Shown in pieces: positions 1 through 9,937 of a DNA stretch of 64,000 nucleotides. This stretch comes from Micrasema longulum (taxonomy: Eukaryota; Arthropoda; Insecta; Trichoptera; Brachycentridae): assembly GCA_022494885.1 (NCBI GenBank), contig JAGVSM010003794.1, forward strand, positions 62,001 through 126,000, in the 5' to 3' direction. Each line of letters opens with the position of its first letter. Positions within the stretch are counted from its first letter, which is position 1. Under the pieces are notes generated by a model that saw only the letters and a program-made list of their open reading frames with translations, ran no database searches and was not told where the DNA came from. The position numbers and the translations under genes were made by a program.

Positions 1-166
1 AATTAAACTTTGATTTCAGTGAACGAATTCTAGATGTCTTAAATAAAATAAAATATAAAAATGCGTGTAAAACATTTTGTTAATCTATACAACTGTACAG
101 GTAGCATAATGGTTGATCCAAAAATTAAGATAATTGCTTATTTAATGAGTCAAAATTATTACACTA

Positions 167-301
167 TGGGCCTTACTCATCAACATGGTAAAATAAGGAT
201 GAGAAAAGCTTGCTTATTATAGTGGTAGAATAAAGATGGTATTCCTTATTATAACACTATGCCTAGGCGTAAATTTTTACCGGGTTTATGAGTAAGACTC
301 A
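167..301. mobile_element. palindromic MITE, copy 1
   Basis: The left end reads TGGGCCTTACTCATC. The right end, on the opposite strand, reads TGAGTCTTACTCATAAACC, so the ends are imperfect terminal inverted repeats. The interior carries GTGGTAGAATAAAGATGG and GCCTAGGCGTAA, both also found in the copy at 41238-41404. There is no coding capacity. No target-site duplication is clear, so the superfamily is left open. Confidence 0.7.
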
Positions 302-459
302 ATATTTTATTTGTATATATTACTGTAATAATTAATGTTACATTTTATACTTTACGCATGCATTTCCGTCCTAACCCATTTATTTTTACTGCTAGTATAT
401 TCCTAATTAGTTTTGTTTATTAAAAACAAAATGAATTGAAAAAAAAAAACTTATGGGAA

Positions 460-705
460 TGAATTAAAATTACATCATTGCATAAATAATATAAATTGTA
501 AATGTAAAATATTGGAAAACGTCACTAGTGTAAAATATTTGGGTTTAAAAATAGATAAATTTATGAGATGGAACCAACAAACTGAAGAAATTTCTAATAA
601 AATAAAACGTTCGGTTCATTTTTTCATATCTTAAAAAATATACTAAGGATCAAAGAACTAAATCAATTGTATTATGGATTGGTAAATTCAATACTGACGT
701 ATGGT
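460..705 (+). mobile_element. non-LTR retrotransposon RT fragment (5' part of a split copy)
   Basis: The translation contains the CxC box and YLG..ID block found just after the catalytic core of APE-type LINE reverse transcriptases (CKCKILENVTSVKYLGLKID). It continues with KFMRWNQQTEEISNKIK, then a stop and one frameshift near 630, then LYYGLVNSILTYG. In intact relatives TYG is followed within a few residues by WG. Here the WG block appears only at about 2873, so the copy is interrupted. Dead remnant; the clade (Jockey/CR1/R1-like) is not resolved. Confidence 0.75.
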
Positions 706-789
706 GACACTCGTGGTGCGTCTGGCATCCGGGGTTTGCTAACATGTTTTAGTCGGTCGGAGGGGAAGCGGGTACGTTGCTTAATTTTT
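706..789. other. unassigned GC-richer patch
   Basis: This is a short stretch richer in G and C than its surroundings, with CATCCGGGG and CGGTCGGAGGGGAAGCGGG, lying exactly where the LINE is broken. It has no open frame and matches none of the repeat families seen elsewhere in the window. It may be the edge of an inserted element. Confidence 0.3.
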
Positions 790-1075
790 TAGCCATCATC
801 TCATATTAGAGACGTATGTCATACTCGGTTCATCTCCTCTACATCAAATGCAGGTTATCTTTTTGTCAACTGTTTTAAATGAAGGTAAGGTGATCACTAT
901 GATATATCTTACGCTTCAGGTGCCAGTCCAGGGACAATGAAGTATTGCAGTATAAAACTTATAATCAAATATTTCATGTCGACCTTCTTGAGGAGTCCCA
1001 TTTATCACCTCAAACCTGGTGCAACTGATCAACCGAATTTATTATCTGCGTAATAATGAACATAATTATTTAAAC
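790..1075 (-). mobile_element. SINE3 copy (decayed)
   Basis: On the minus strand this shows the SINE3 body: a segment ending in ATTTCATGTCGACC, then the conserved block whose plus-strand form is CTTACGCTTCAGGTGCCAG, and a CATCATCTCAT tail at the left. The tRNA-like head near 990-1030 is badly eroded. The same block occurs at 21.1, 26.5, 27.8 and 49.7 kb. Confidence 0.65.
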
Positions 1076-1116
1076 AATGAACAAGGAAATTCAAAATAAA
1101 TATACATTTTAAATTT

Positions 1117-1280
1117 TTTGCTTTATTATGATTTACCCAAATATTTAAATTTGGAACATTTCCTTTTAGTAATAAAAAACCGTGTTAGAAAACGGGAAAA
1201 CAAGTTGTGGTAGAACAAGAATCGAACCACGGATCTCCAGATCTGGAGACCGCAACACTACCCACCTGACCACAACCCAT
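1117..1280 (-). mobile_element. SINE2 copy
   Basis: Read on the minus strand, a tRNA-like head (GGGTTGTGGTCAGGTGGGTA, then GGTTCGATTCTTG as B box) is followed by a body ending in an AAATATTTGGGTAAATCAT tail. The head keeps A-box and B-box positions of a pol III promoter. Copies occur at 12.64, 18.03, 22.24, 22.77 and 45.72 kb. The source tRNA was not identified. Confidence 0.8.
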
Positions 1281-2299
1281 CTTATTATTAATGTGGTCGT
1301 ATCTACAGTGCATTCGAATTTTTAATAAGTCTTTGTCAATGTGTTAGTGCCTTCCGGTGAACCAATTATATGAATATAATTGTTGCTTGAGGGAGTAACC
1401 ACATTTGAATAATTTATATGAAAACTTTTTTTAAGCGCACATAGACAAGATTTATTAAAAGTTTAAAGGGACTGTATATACCTGTTATTTATAAATTTAT
1501 TGTTTTTTTTTTAGTGTACACGTCAAAAATGCCTTTCATAAACATAAGCATAAATACAATTCAACATAACAGTGTTCAATGGCAAAATTATTTTTAGTTC
1601 TATGAATCAAACAAAGGGAAAATTTAGGATGATACTAAAAATTTTGCCTAGCAATTATTTGATTGTGTGGTGAAATAGAGCCGTAATAACGAAAAAGCAA
1701 TAAATTTGAATGCTCTCAAGAAGTTTTGCAACAAGGAAGAGATTGTGAAATATATCAAACACTATCCGTTCCTTGTAGGGTTAAATTATAAGTAGCTTTA
1801 GGGGTTTATTAGTTATATGGGCGGAGAACAGAACCTACCTTCATTTCAGACCTTTATACCTTCATTTGAGACCTTATTAACTACCAGCGGAACAAGTACA
1901 ACATCCTCAGGCTAAAATATGACCAAATATCAAATATAACAACAACGCAAACCAAAACTCATTAAAGAGAATATTGTTATAATTTAATTAGATTTGCGGT
2001 ATTTTGTTTTCAGTTGTACGAAATGTAGAAGAAACATATCAAAATAGTTCAACAATATTTTGATTTTGTCCAAATGTTTATAGTCAAGGACTGAATTTTA
2101 CAGTATTTATTAACACATTAAAAATACAAAAAGGCTCTAAACCGCGAAACCGGCTAGTCAGATTATGATTTGCTTTATATTTTTGTTATTTTTTGGTATG
2201 TCTCAACTTAACATAAGTCAAAGGTCCTGTAGAGTTGGAACATATTTTATTATGTTACCTTGTGTTTGAAATGTTATAAATATATGAATAAACCATAAT
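1281..2299. other. AT-rich gene-free stretch with one FB remnant
   Basis: No open frame of note. A short decayed FB outer segment (TTCAACAATATTTTGATTTT and GTCAAGGACTGAATT) lies at about 2045-2110. The rest is unique-looking AT-rich DNA. Confidence 0.5.
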
Positions 2300-2385
2300 T
2301 ACCTTCTTATCCGCACCCGATGATGCCATAGGGCACTGCATTGGTACACCAAATGCTGTGTAGCTTATGTTCGCGTTCAATTTTT
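2300..2385 (-). mobile_element. SINE3 3'-end fragment
   Basis: Contains ATCCGCACCCGATGATGCC and GGGCACTGCATTGGTACACC, the distal block of SINE3. The same block is seen at 21.04 kb (GGGCACTGCATTGGTTAACC) and 49.6 kb. The tRNA head is missing. Confidence 0.65.
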
Positions 2386-2394
2386 AAATTTAAT

Positions 2395-2872
2395 TTTAAT
2401 TTTAATTTTATTTATTGGGGATATCAACGGCAAAACAAAAAAATGTAACAAATAATAAAATAATGAAAAAATATAACAAATAAAATAAACAGAGAACAAA
2501 ATAAATAAGCTATCCACATGAAACATACATAATACGGTTTCTTTCTAAAATACATATATAATAAAATATATTTTAGAAATTAGTTGTAATTAATTGTATT
2601 AGTTGTGAGGTTGTGAAAGTAAAAAAAAAGTCATTTAAAACATGTGATTATATTAAAAGGGTATAGAAAAACATTCGGTAAGAGGTTTGACTCTTAATAA
2701 AAAATAAAAAAGTTGATACCTACTTGTGAAGTCTTTTTGAATTTTTTTTCTTAAGTAATGTTCTGATGCTTTGATTGTATTTTGAAAAAGTATTGTTATT
2801 ATTTTTTTTGGGATATCAACAATTACGTGTTATAAAAACAATATAACAAATAAAATACGCGGAGAACAAAAC
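2395..2872. repeat. duplicated AT-rich module
   Basis: A module beginning GGGGATATCAAC and ending AACAGAGAACAAAA is present at about 2417-2505. A second version at 2811-2870 begins GGGATATCAAC and ends CGCGGAGAACAAAA. A third partial copy (GAGACATCAAC, then CGGTTTCTTTG) lies at 3352-3405. The modules bracket the resumed LINE fragment. A (TTTAA)n-like run sits at about 2385-2412. Confidence 0.5.
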
Positions 2873-3335
2873 CAATGGGGAGCAGGATATCAAAATGACA
2901 TAAACAGACTACAAAAACAACAAAATAAAATATTAAAGTTAGTATATGACCTTCCCTATTTAACTGCAACTAGAGAACTTTTTAAACAAACTAAGCAATT
3001 AAATATAACTGAACTCTTTCAACTAGAATCATTAAAATTTATCCATAAATTAGCCACTAATGTAATTGTAGACGAAGAACTAAAACTAATCAGACAAATA
3101 CCATATACAACTTTCTAAAACAAGACAAGGACAATCAAGACTAATGAACCAGGGACTGAAATTATACAATAAACTACCAGACAAAACTAAACAAAAGACT
3201 CAAACAAACTTTACAAAAGATGTAAAAAGTATTATTTTGAACAACAGAGTATAAATGAAAAATGTTCATATTATTTTATGTAAAATGAATGTTATAATCC
3301 GTAAGGGTTTATAAATAAATTTTCAAATAAAAAAA
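2873..3335 (+). mobile_element. non-LTR retrotransposon RT C-terminus (3' part of split copy)
   Basis: An open frame to 3118 reads QWGAGYQNDINRLQKQQ, then NKILKLVYDLPYLTATRELF, the region after the thumb of LINE reverse transcriptases. After a one-base frameshift it resumes as RQGQSRLMNQGLKLYNKLP and ends at 3252. A 3' UTR with TAAGGGTTTATAAATAAATT and an A-rich tail follows. A diverged relative lies on the minus strand at 36.2-37.0 kb. It probably continues the fragment ending near 705. Confidence 0.85.
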
Positions 3336-3590
3336 ATAAAAAAAAATAAAATGAGAGACATCAACAGAAAAACATGAAATATAAATAAATCGGTTTCTTT
3401 GTGCATGTAAAAATGTTTTAGACATTGTTTGTGGATATGTGTGTGTATATTATTGCGCAAGTGTCGAAATAATATAAAATATGAAAAATTAGATAAAAAT
3501 AGGATTTAATTAATACGAAATGGAGAAACTACTAATTATAAGAAAAAATGTGTGTTTTAAAATGCGCATTTTAAATGTTAATTTATTACA
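3336..3590. other. AT-rich spacer
   Basis: No open frame or recognised repeat, apart from the partial module at 3352-3405 described with the 2395-2872 repeat. Confidence 0.5.
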
Positions 3591-3689
3591 ATCAAAGGTA
3601 TCAATAAGGGGAAAGTTCAAATAACACTCACTAGCTAAACGTATAATTGGAGAGTTCTGAGCATAGTTCGTAGGGAATAAAGCTGTCAA
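3591..3689 (-). mobile_element. non-LTR RT C-terminal scrap
   Basis: The minus-strand frame reads FPTNYAQNSPIIRLASECYL. This is the conserved C-terminal block (NY..NSPI.R) of many insect Jockey/R1-type reverse transcriptases. Upstream codons of the same frame are antisense to a mariner fragment, so the RT piece is cut at about 3689. A related block, CRTNSSKNATINRIMDTYN, occurs at 12.85 kb. Confidence 0.6.
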
Positions 3690-3776
3690 AGCCGTTCGGA
3701 ATACTTGCGCCGTATACGGTGAAGACGCTATGAATGAAAGAATAGCTCGTCGATGGATTTTGTGTTTCAAAGACGG
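3678..3776 (+). mobile_element. mariner transposase N-terminal fragment, plus strand
   Basis: The translation runs CAVYGEDAMNERIARRWI, then LCFKDG. This corresponds to the first helix-turn-helix of mariner-family transposases (YGE.A.. ERT...W). Similarity stops at KDG, where the oppositely oriented fragment begins. Only about 30 residues of a roughly 345-residue protein remain; the DDD catalytic domain is absent. Confidence 0.7.
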
Positions 3777-4018
3777 TTGGACGATTTTAGATGGCGGTGT
3801 TTACTCATTTGACTACAATTCATATGTTCAGCCAATTCTACGGTGGTTCGAAGGAGATTTTCATAAAGAATATGGTTTAAGCTGTCCTCATCGAGATTCG
3901 CTGGTCGTCCGGAACGGTCCATGTCTTTCAGGTCAAAATTACCGTCTTTACAGCGCAAAAACCATCAACTAGCTATCCTTTCATTCATAGCACCTTCACC
4001 GAACACTGCGCAAATATC
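3767..4018 (-). mobile_element. mariner transposase N-terminal fragment, minus strand
   Basis: The minus-strand translation reads RDICAVFGEGAMNERIAS, one stop, then WFLRCKDGNFDLKDMDRSGR and PANLDEDSLNHIL, then RTTVELAEHMNCS. This covers both helix-turn-helix motifs and the FDL.D..RSGRP linker of mariner transposases. It converges on the plus-strand fragment at 3776, and both begin at equivalent residues. Non-functional because the catalytic domain is missing. Confidence 0.85.
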
Positions 4019-4400
4019 GCGAAGAAGTATAGAAATTGAAAAAATAAAATTTTCAAGCGTTGCCTAGCATGTAGGTGAAATAATTCAAATAGATGAATCT
4101 CACCCGCATAAATAAAGGTTTCAGCTCTTTTACTTCACAAACATCAACAGATTAAAGAATTGAAGGAATATAGATGTTCAAATATGGGCAGAATGGTGAA
4201 TGTTACACAGTGTGTCAAGTGGCCACTTAAACCAACCAATGACAAATCATAAGCCCTGTAGATGCCTAGACTTCTATATTATCTTCTCTAAAATGTTCTT
4301 CATCTCTGTTGTAATATGTTAATGTAAACAGCTCCCCAGGGAGTTGAATCCAGTCCTTGTCTACAAAAATTTGGACAAACTTAAAATGTTGTTGAAAAAT
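4019..4400 (-). repeat. FB repeat unit, copy 1
   Basis: On the minus strand it carries the FB landmarks in order: GTTGTAATATGTT near 4310, ACAGGGCTTATG, AAGTGGCCACTTGACACAC, CACCATTCTGCCCATATTTG, CATCTATATTCCTTCAATTC, and the block including TAGGCAACGC. It lacks an open frame. It abuts the mariner fragment. This is an unrecognised family, described more fully at 50-51.5 kb. Confidence 0.8.
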
Positions 4401-4639
4401 AACATATGTAACGTAAAAGCAAATAATTCTTGTAGAATAGAAAATGTTCTTTCGAATAACTTATAAGTTAAGTTATAACCTTTACCATTTTATTCTTCTT
4501 TTGGTGCTCATGTTTTAATTTGGAAAAAATGGAAATGACATATGTTACCACCTTGTATTATATTCCAGATGTGAGATATACACATTACCTAGTTCATGAT
4601 ACCCGTCATTACGAGATCATCCAACCAGGTAAATTTGAT

Positions 4640-4965
4640 CTGACGGGCGCGGGCGTCCCCTCGCGCGAGTTTCCAGTGTCGTTTACTATTTTTTAATAAA
4701 ATATTATGTAAATACCTGCCCCCACATGGGTAGGCTACGCACGCAGCACGCATCGGCGCGGCGAACGTCACCGACAGATGTAGTTAGCGACAGTGGCGCT
4801 GTGATTAATGCCCCACTCAGCGCCGGCCATTGTGGAACCCTTTAGCAGTTCCTTATAAATCCCAGGTTTATTATGCCAATGGGTTGATACGGAATCCTTC
4901 GCGTGCTCTTTGTTCCTTTGATGCATTTCACTAACGCCCGACACGCCAATTTCTCACACACTGTA
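4640..4965. promoter_or_regulatory. GC- and CpG-rich island, function unknown
   Basis: Composition changes abruptly from about 25-30% GC to a stretch with many CpGs (GACGGGCGCGGGCGTCCCC and CATCGGCGCGGCGAACG). A TATAAAT box (CCTTATAAATCCC) lies at about 4850. It could be a promoter, a first exon or a conserved element. No open frame with recognised similarity was found; a 60-residue minus-strand frame exists but has no known motif. Confidence 0.3.
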
Positions 4966-5371
4966 AACGTGGCCATAAATGATTACCAACTTAATCTGAT
5001 GTATGTACAGAAATATACTCAAATACATTTTAATCTACATACGCGATATTAAGCGACCATAAACGAACAATTACGGTGTTTTAAATAACTTTTATACCGA
5101 CGTTTGTTTTGATTCTGTACACGTTCAATTTATTTTCATATCACCAAGAGCGATAAAATTTATTTGGAGTAAATAAACATAAAATTTGTAGAAATCAATA
5201 AGTATTCTTAAAGCTTTATTTATATGAATAAGAAAACTGATCGAATATAAACTAATAAAATATAGTGTGACAACAATAAACAAATTGTTGGAAATCTTGT
5301 ATGCGAAAATTAAATTATAGAACATGTCTAAACTTTGCTCCAATTTTTTACTCATACGTTTGCGGACCCTT
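4966..5371. other. AT-rich gene-free stretch
   Basis: Nothing recognised. Short open frames here are dominated by K, N, I, L and F, as expected of random AT-rich DNA. Confidence 0.5.
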
Positions 5372-5460
5372 TTTTTTCTTTTGAGCACTACAACAGGCCA
5401 GGAAAAATTACAGCATAAAACGCCCAGACTTGAGAAAAATGCTGTTTTTTGTGTCTACTC
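5372..5460 (-). mobile_element. SINE1 tail fragment
   Basis: Read on the minus strand it gives CTCAAGTCTGGGCG and TTTTTCCTGGCCTGTTGTAG, matching the SINE1 tail (CTCAAGCCTGGGTG and CTGGCCTGTTGTGGTGC) at 11.0, 46.4 and 47.8 kb. The tRNA head is missing. Confidence 0.7.
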
Positions 5461-5560
5461 ATATGGATACATATCAATACTTTCTTATTTTTTGGAATAT
5501 TTGTCTCCGGTTCGACCATATTGATACCATTAAGCGAAAACTCCTCATAATAAATAATCT

Positions 5561-5779
5561 TTTTTTTTTTAAGGAATAACCCGCTAAGCCTCTATTTTGA
5601 GGCTTGTCAGCAGGTGGGATAGAGGGAATATGGAAGGAGGTAATGAAAAATACGCCACAACACCCAGACCAATTGAGAAAAAAATCTTTCTTGGATTTTT
5701 TTATTGCAACTGACGGGAATCGAACCCGCGACGCCAGTTTCACAGACAGCCGTCTTACCAACTGCGCCACGGCGCCTGT
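5561..5779 (-). mobile_element. SINE1b, near full length
   Basis: On the minus strand: a tRNA-like head (GGCGCCGTGGCGCAGTTGGT for the A-box region, GGGTTCGATTCCCG for the B box), then the shared tail CTGGGTGTTGTGGCGTATTT. The 3' end has a small hairpin, AGCCTCTATTTTGAGGCT, and an A-run. A T-run at 5561-5572 marks the 3' end. A second copy sits at 47.3 kb. Transcription would be by RNA polymerase III. Confidence 0.85.
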
Positions 5780-6251
5780 CGGCCGGCAATTAAGTTTAAT
5801 TCTAGTAATCTTTTAAAAATATTCCCGTTATTATCATTTTATTATTTTTCCCTCTCATTTTTGATTCTTCTGTTTCATTTGTAAAATACTTTATAATAAA
5901 AATAGCTACGCCACGAATTCTTAAATAGTTTAAGTTCAAGTAAAATAAAACCATAACGTTAAAAATGTTTTTGACATTAAAAAATCTTATTTGACTAACG
6001 TACCGGCGTTGGCACACTGTTGTTGCGTTGGCGTTGTTGCTGACTATTTTTTACAGGGACACAATATTTCTCCTGCCATATGATTACTTCAGTTTCACGT
6101 AGGCTCTAGCCATTCTTTCCTAAAAGAGAGGCACGATTTTTACTGTAGTTGGCATACTAGCGTTTGTGTTCATTTCGATATTGAGAATTAAGACGCTATT
6201 TTTAATTGATCAAATTATGTGCATACTCATTATTAATGATAACGCTATAGA
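5780..6251. other. AT-rich gene-free stretch
   Basis: No recognised feature. Slightly higher GC near 6000-6130 without an open frame. Confidence 0.5.
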
Positions 6252-6940
6252 ATGAATGACCAGAATCTTATGCGGATTGCGAAGGTTAAAGTTCTATGCA
6301 TCACCTTTGTGAGTTCCCTGACATTTCATGATCAGATCGAAACAGTTTGTAGTAGTTCGTTGAAGATGTTAGGATTCGTCTTGCGTACTGCCAGGGTTTT
6401 TGGTAGTACACGAGTACTGAGAATTCTTTGTAACTCGTTGGTGCGAAGTAGACTCGAGAGTGCCTCGATAATTTGGGGACCGTGTGAGTTGAAGTACTCT
6501 TTTATGGTGGAGAGGGTTCAGAAGAAATTTCTTCGACTTCTCTACGTGAGGGAGTGCGGATATTATCCATGGCTTTATCCCACTGAGTTCCTCCAGGGTA
6601 TGCTTGGTTACAGCAGTTTGAAGACTAGAAGGAATGTGTATTTAACAACGCACTTCTTTCGATTGTTGCGCGGTATTATTGACAACCCTGAAATTATGCG
6701 GAGCATTCGCTTTTATGTTCCGGATAATTACCTTAGACAGCGTCAGCATAGACTGTTTCACATTCCAATATACAAGACCAACCAGCCAATGGTTATGCCT
6801 GTTGGAAGGGCTATCTCTATGTTGAACAATATCACTTTGGACATTGTCATTTTTCACGTCTCTGAGGGAGTTTTTCGTAACAAGATTCTCTTACTTTTTT
6901 AACATATTATTTTCTGGATATTATGTATGCCAATTATTAT
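6252..6940 (+). mobile_element. non-LTR retrotransposon RT C-terminal fragment
   Basis: An intact frame of about 216 residues begins at the thumb region (MNDQNLMRIAKVKVL) and shows RVFGSTRVLRILCNSLVRSR, then LESASIIWGP, and near the end RQHRLFHIPIYKTNQPMVMP. It is the same family as 15374-16300 and aligns with it over most of its length. It lacks the catalytic FADD box and the endonuclease. The 3' UTR is cut near 6940, so the microsatellite tail of the sister copy is missing. Confidence 0.9.
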
Positions 6941-7565
6941 TTTATTTATTTATTAGTTTATACATACATTGCTACAAAAATGGCACAAAAAAACTCTGGC
7001 AAATTCTGCTTGTACTAAAAGTCGGCTCAGTATATGAAGGGTCGGCAAGCCAGAAATATTAGTATACCCAATGTTGCAATCGGTTCCTATATGGGCAAAC
7101 GCCTGTTCTAAGAAACCGATTTGTTGCGGCAAATATGGTTTTCGAATATGTTTCCTATAAATAAAAATAATATTGAAGAAATAGAAAAACAGTTATAGCC
7201 CAAAAGAGAAGAAAAGAAAAAAAAATTACAGTTTACATTAAATGTTAAAATTAAATTAAATATTTAAATATATACATATACACTCATACATACTACATAC
7301 ATATACACATACATACATATCTACACACATATATATACATATACATATATATGCACACATACACACATAATATATATGCACATGCAAAAATACAATAAAT
7401 TTATAAATGATTTAATGGGATAGCATAATATTTAGATTACTAATGTATACTAATGTGTTATATCTAATTTTACCTAATTATTTCTATATGTATAAATTAA
7501 GATATTCTATTTTGTAATGTACAAATATATGAGTAAATAAATAAAATGAAAAAAAAAAAAAAAAA
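6941..7565 (-). mobile_element. probable LINE 3' UTR material and CA/TA-rich tract
   Basis: Opens with TTATTTATTTATTAG, the reversed tail typical of LINE 3' ends, followed by non-coding sequence with CGGTTCCTATATGGGC. A (CATA)n/(CACA)n-like low-complexity tract runs at about 7260-7385. An AAATAAATAAAATG plus A-run at 7513-7565 is a second, plus-strand tail. Family not identified. Confidence 0.45.
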
Positions 7566-8020
7566 TTAAATGAACGTCGTGTACTAAAAACCCATTAAAC
7601 AATTACGCTCTTTAGCGTTCCGGCGCGGCGTTGATTTGCATTGAAAACGAACTTTGTAATATGTATTCCAGCATTGTAACCGACGTTCTAAGGTTCACAA
7701 TATGTAAGAACGATCTAGAATAGTAAGATGTTTCCCTAAATAAGATATTCATTATTAGTCATTGCCCCTCGGCGTAGAACTCGAGTATTGTAATAAGTTA
7801 CAACTATGGCTTCCTTCGAAGTAGGTACTTATCCTTATTGAAATGTTATCCATGACACTGCGTTTAGGTCACGACCCGACCGTTGCGTTGTACGTACATA
7901 GAGCTCGTATTATATGGACCAGAAAGTTGATCAGATTTTGTCTGAAAACATTATGTCGTATAATGTTTAACCCATAAATCTGTTAAAATCTTATCTGAGA
8001 ATAATTGAGGTTTATAACTA
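7566..8020. other. unique-looking stretch with moderate GC
   Basis: Contains CCGGCGCGGCGTTG at about 7620 and CACGACCCGACCGTTGCG at about 7870 in otherwise AT-rich DNA. No open frame, tRNA or repeat similarity seen within the window. Confidence 0.4.
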
Positions 8021-8904
8021 TAATCCAAAAAATAGAGCATGATTAGAATGACAGTTGTCAGAAAAACCGACGACATAACTTTGTAGTAACGTCTAAGGAG
8101 TGATTTATATTGACACACGAAAAATACGAGTAATTTTTATATAATTTTTTTTTTTCATAGTCTTTATTTAATAAAATATACACATTATTACAATATCAAT
8201 ACATTATAAAGAAAACAAAGTATTAAGATATATTTTGTCCCGATAACTATTCAATAATAGTTTGTCGTCGGGTGCTCAGACATTAGTTTAATTAATAATC
8301 AAATAAGAAGAGTACAGACATAATACTGTAAACGTATAAAATAATAAATATAAAAAATAGTTTAAAGAAATATTTTATTTTTTTTAAAGTAAGAAAATAG
8401 AGTAAAATATTACAATTAAAATTAAAGAATAGTAATTTACTTGAATATATTTTGAATATAAGAAAAAAAAATAAGCATACATATAAATAGTGTGTGCTCA
8501 TAAATGGTATGTTAATTAATTTTTTTAATACAACGCTTGACACATAAATTAACATTAATATATAAAATCAGCTTAAAAACAAAAAAGAAACTGAAATAAA
8601 CCTAATTATTAACGACGTTCTTACAAGGTTACATCATTTTGCAAAAACGTTAGAGATGAAATTGATCAAATAAAAAAATAATTCACTTGATGTTGTTCAT
8701 GAAAAAAGTATCTATGTCTTATTTTTTTGTGAATAAATGTGTTAAACACACTATAATAGGCTTGTTTTTGCGTTTTTTATATCAATTTTCATGATTGCGT
8801 GACATAACTGATAAAATCGATTTGATCAGTGATCAGTGATTTCCCATCACTAATAAAATTAGTTTGACAGCTGTCATTCTAATCAAGCTATATTTTAAGG
8901 ACTA
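8021..8904. mobile_element. non-autonomous Tc1/mariner-type element with internal insertion
   Basis: The left end TAATCCAAAAAATAGAGC, followed by TGATTAGAATGACAGTTGTC, is matched on the opposite strand at the right end by TAGTCCTTAAAATATAGC and TGATTAGAATGACAGCTGTC. That gives terminal inverted repeats of about 45 bp, flanked by TA on both sides as Tc1/mariner elements require. There is no transposase. A T-run and TTTATTTAATAAAATAT at about 8140-8180 suggest an inverted LINE 3' end inserted inside, which would explain the length. Confidence 0.65.
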
Positions 8905-8963
8905 TAGAGTAAGCATGTGCGTTCGAAATATGGTCATTCAACCTGCGACCAATTGGCATATGT

Positions 8964-9235
8964 TTAAGGGGGAGTGGCCTGAAAAATGCTAAAATGTGAT
9001 ATTTTGATGGGATATTTATAGTACTTGTAGTAATTTTATCCAAATTTTAAAAATACCTCGTCAAAATTTGAACTTTCTTCTAGGGCTTAATATCTTTTGT
9101 TTTTTTTTATTTTTATCTTGTAAGTTAGCGAAAAAAATTCTCAAAGATTATGAAATCACTGAAAACAGTCATTTTTCGAATAAGTATTTAACGTATTTGT
9201 AAATGTGGTACGACCTTGTTTTTTTAGTTTATATA
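8964..9235 (+). repeat. dispersed repeat D2, copy 1
   Basis: Begins TAAGGGGGAGTGGCCTGAAA and ends with TGTGGTACGACCTTG. A reverse-oriented copy of similar length lies at 42533-42782. No open frame or terminal repeats. Not assigned to a superfamily. Confidence 0.7.
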
Positions 9236-9937
9236 GAAATCTTCTTCTAAGGCTCAATATCTCGTTTTTTTAAAAAATAAGTTTTGTTGGGTCATTTCGT
9301 ATGCGTGAGTAGTCTGGAACTATTTTGACGAAATTTTTTTTTCCCACGTTCGGGTGATGTGCCCTTAATACAACGGACTTCAGTCTGTTGCGAGCAGTCC
9401 CCGGTACTTTTGAACTTTTGTCTCCTCGCAATTATTTAAATGCCTATATGTTCGCTAAGATACTGCAAAAATCGATCTGAAAGAACTATGGTATAACCTT
9501 TCACCATTAAGTAATGTTTTTATCTTAATCAATAATTGTTTAAAATAGCTATCGTACTGTCAAAAAACGTCTTATTATTTATTTATACTTTAACAATCTT
9601 TGTATTATTTTTTTATACAGAATAATGTTCTCTCACTGGGGTGTCCCGTGCCGAGAAAAACATTTTACAATAAGTGAAACATAAATAAAATAAAAAAAAC
9701 AAAAATAAAAACGTAATAAATGCAATTAACCAAATTATCATATCATACATAATAAGCAATGCAAACTAAAAATAATCATTAAAAACGAAGCAAATTTACA
9801 TAGACTTGTAGACCAAATTTCATGAACAGGACACAAATGTTTACCTATTTGGCTTGATCTACTCGCCGATCCGTGTGCAACCCGCCCCCACTACCCATTT
9901 ATTAATAGCAATTTTATATTATAAAATAATAACATTT
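9236..9937. other. AT-rich stretch with one LINE 3' UTR-like motif
   Basis: At about 9635-9660 the motif CACTGGGGTGTCCCGTGCCG is shared with 17.26 kb (CTGGGGTAACCCGTGCCGAG) and 26.32 kb. In each case flanking T-rich or A-rich runs suggest the 3' UTR of a LINE. Otherwise no feature. Confidence 0.4.

Noticed and set aside
3730..3972. 80-residue plus-strand frame as one protein
   Set aside because: Only the first 15 or so residues are mariner-like; the rest is antisense to the opposite mariner fragment.
7260..7385. CA/TA-rich tract as a CRISPR-like or structured array
   Set aside because: Irregular simple-sequence repeats with no spacer periodicity; ordinary microsatellite in a eukaryotic setting.
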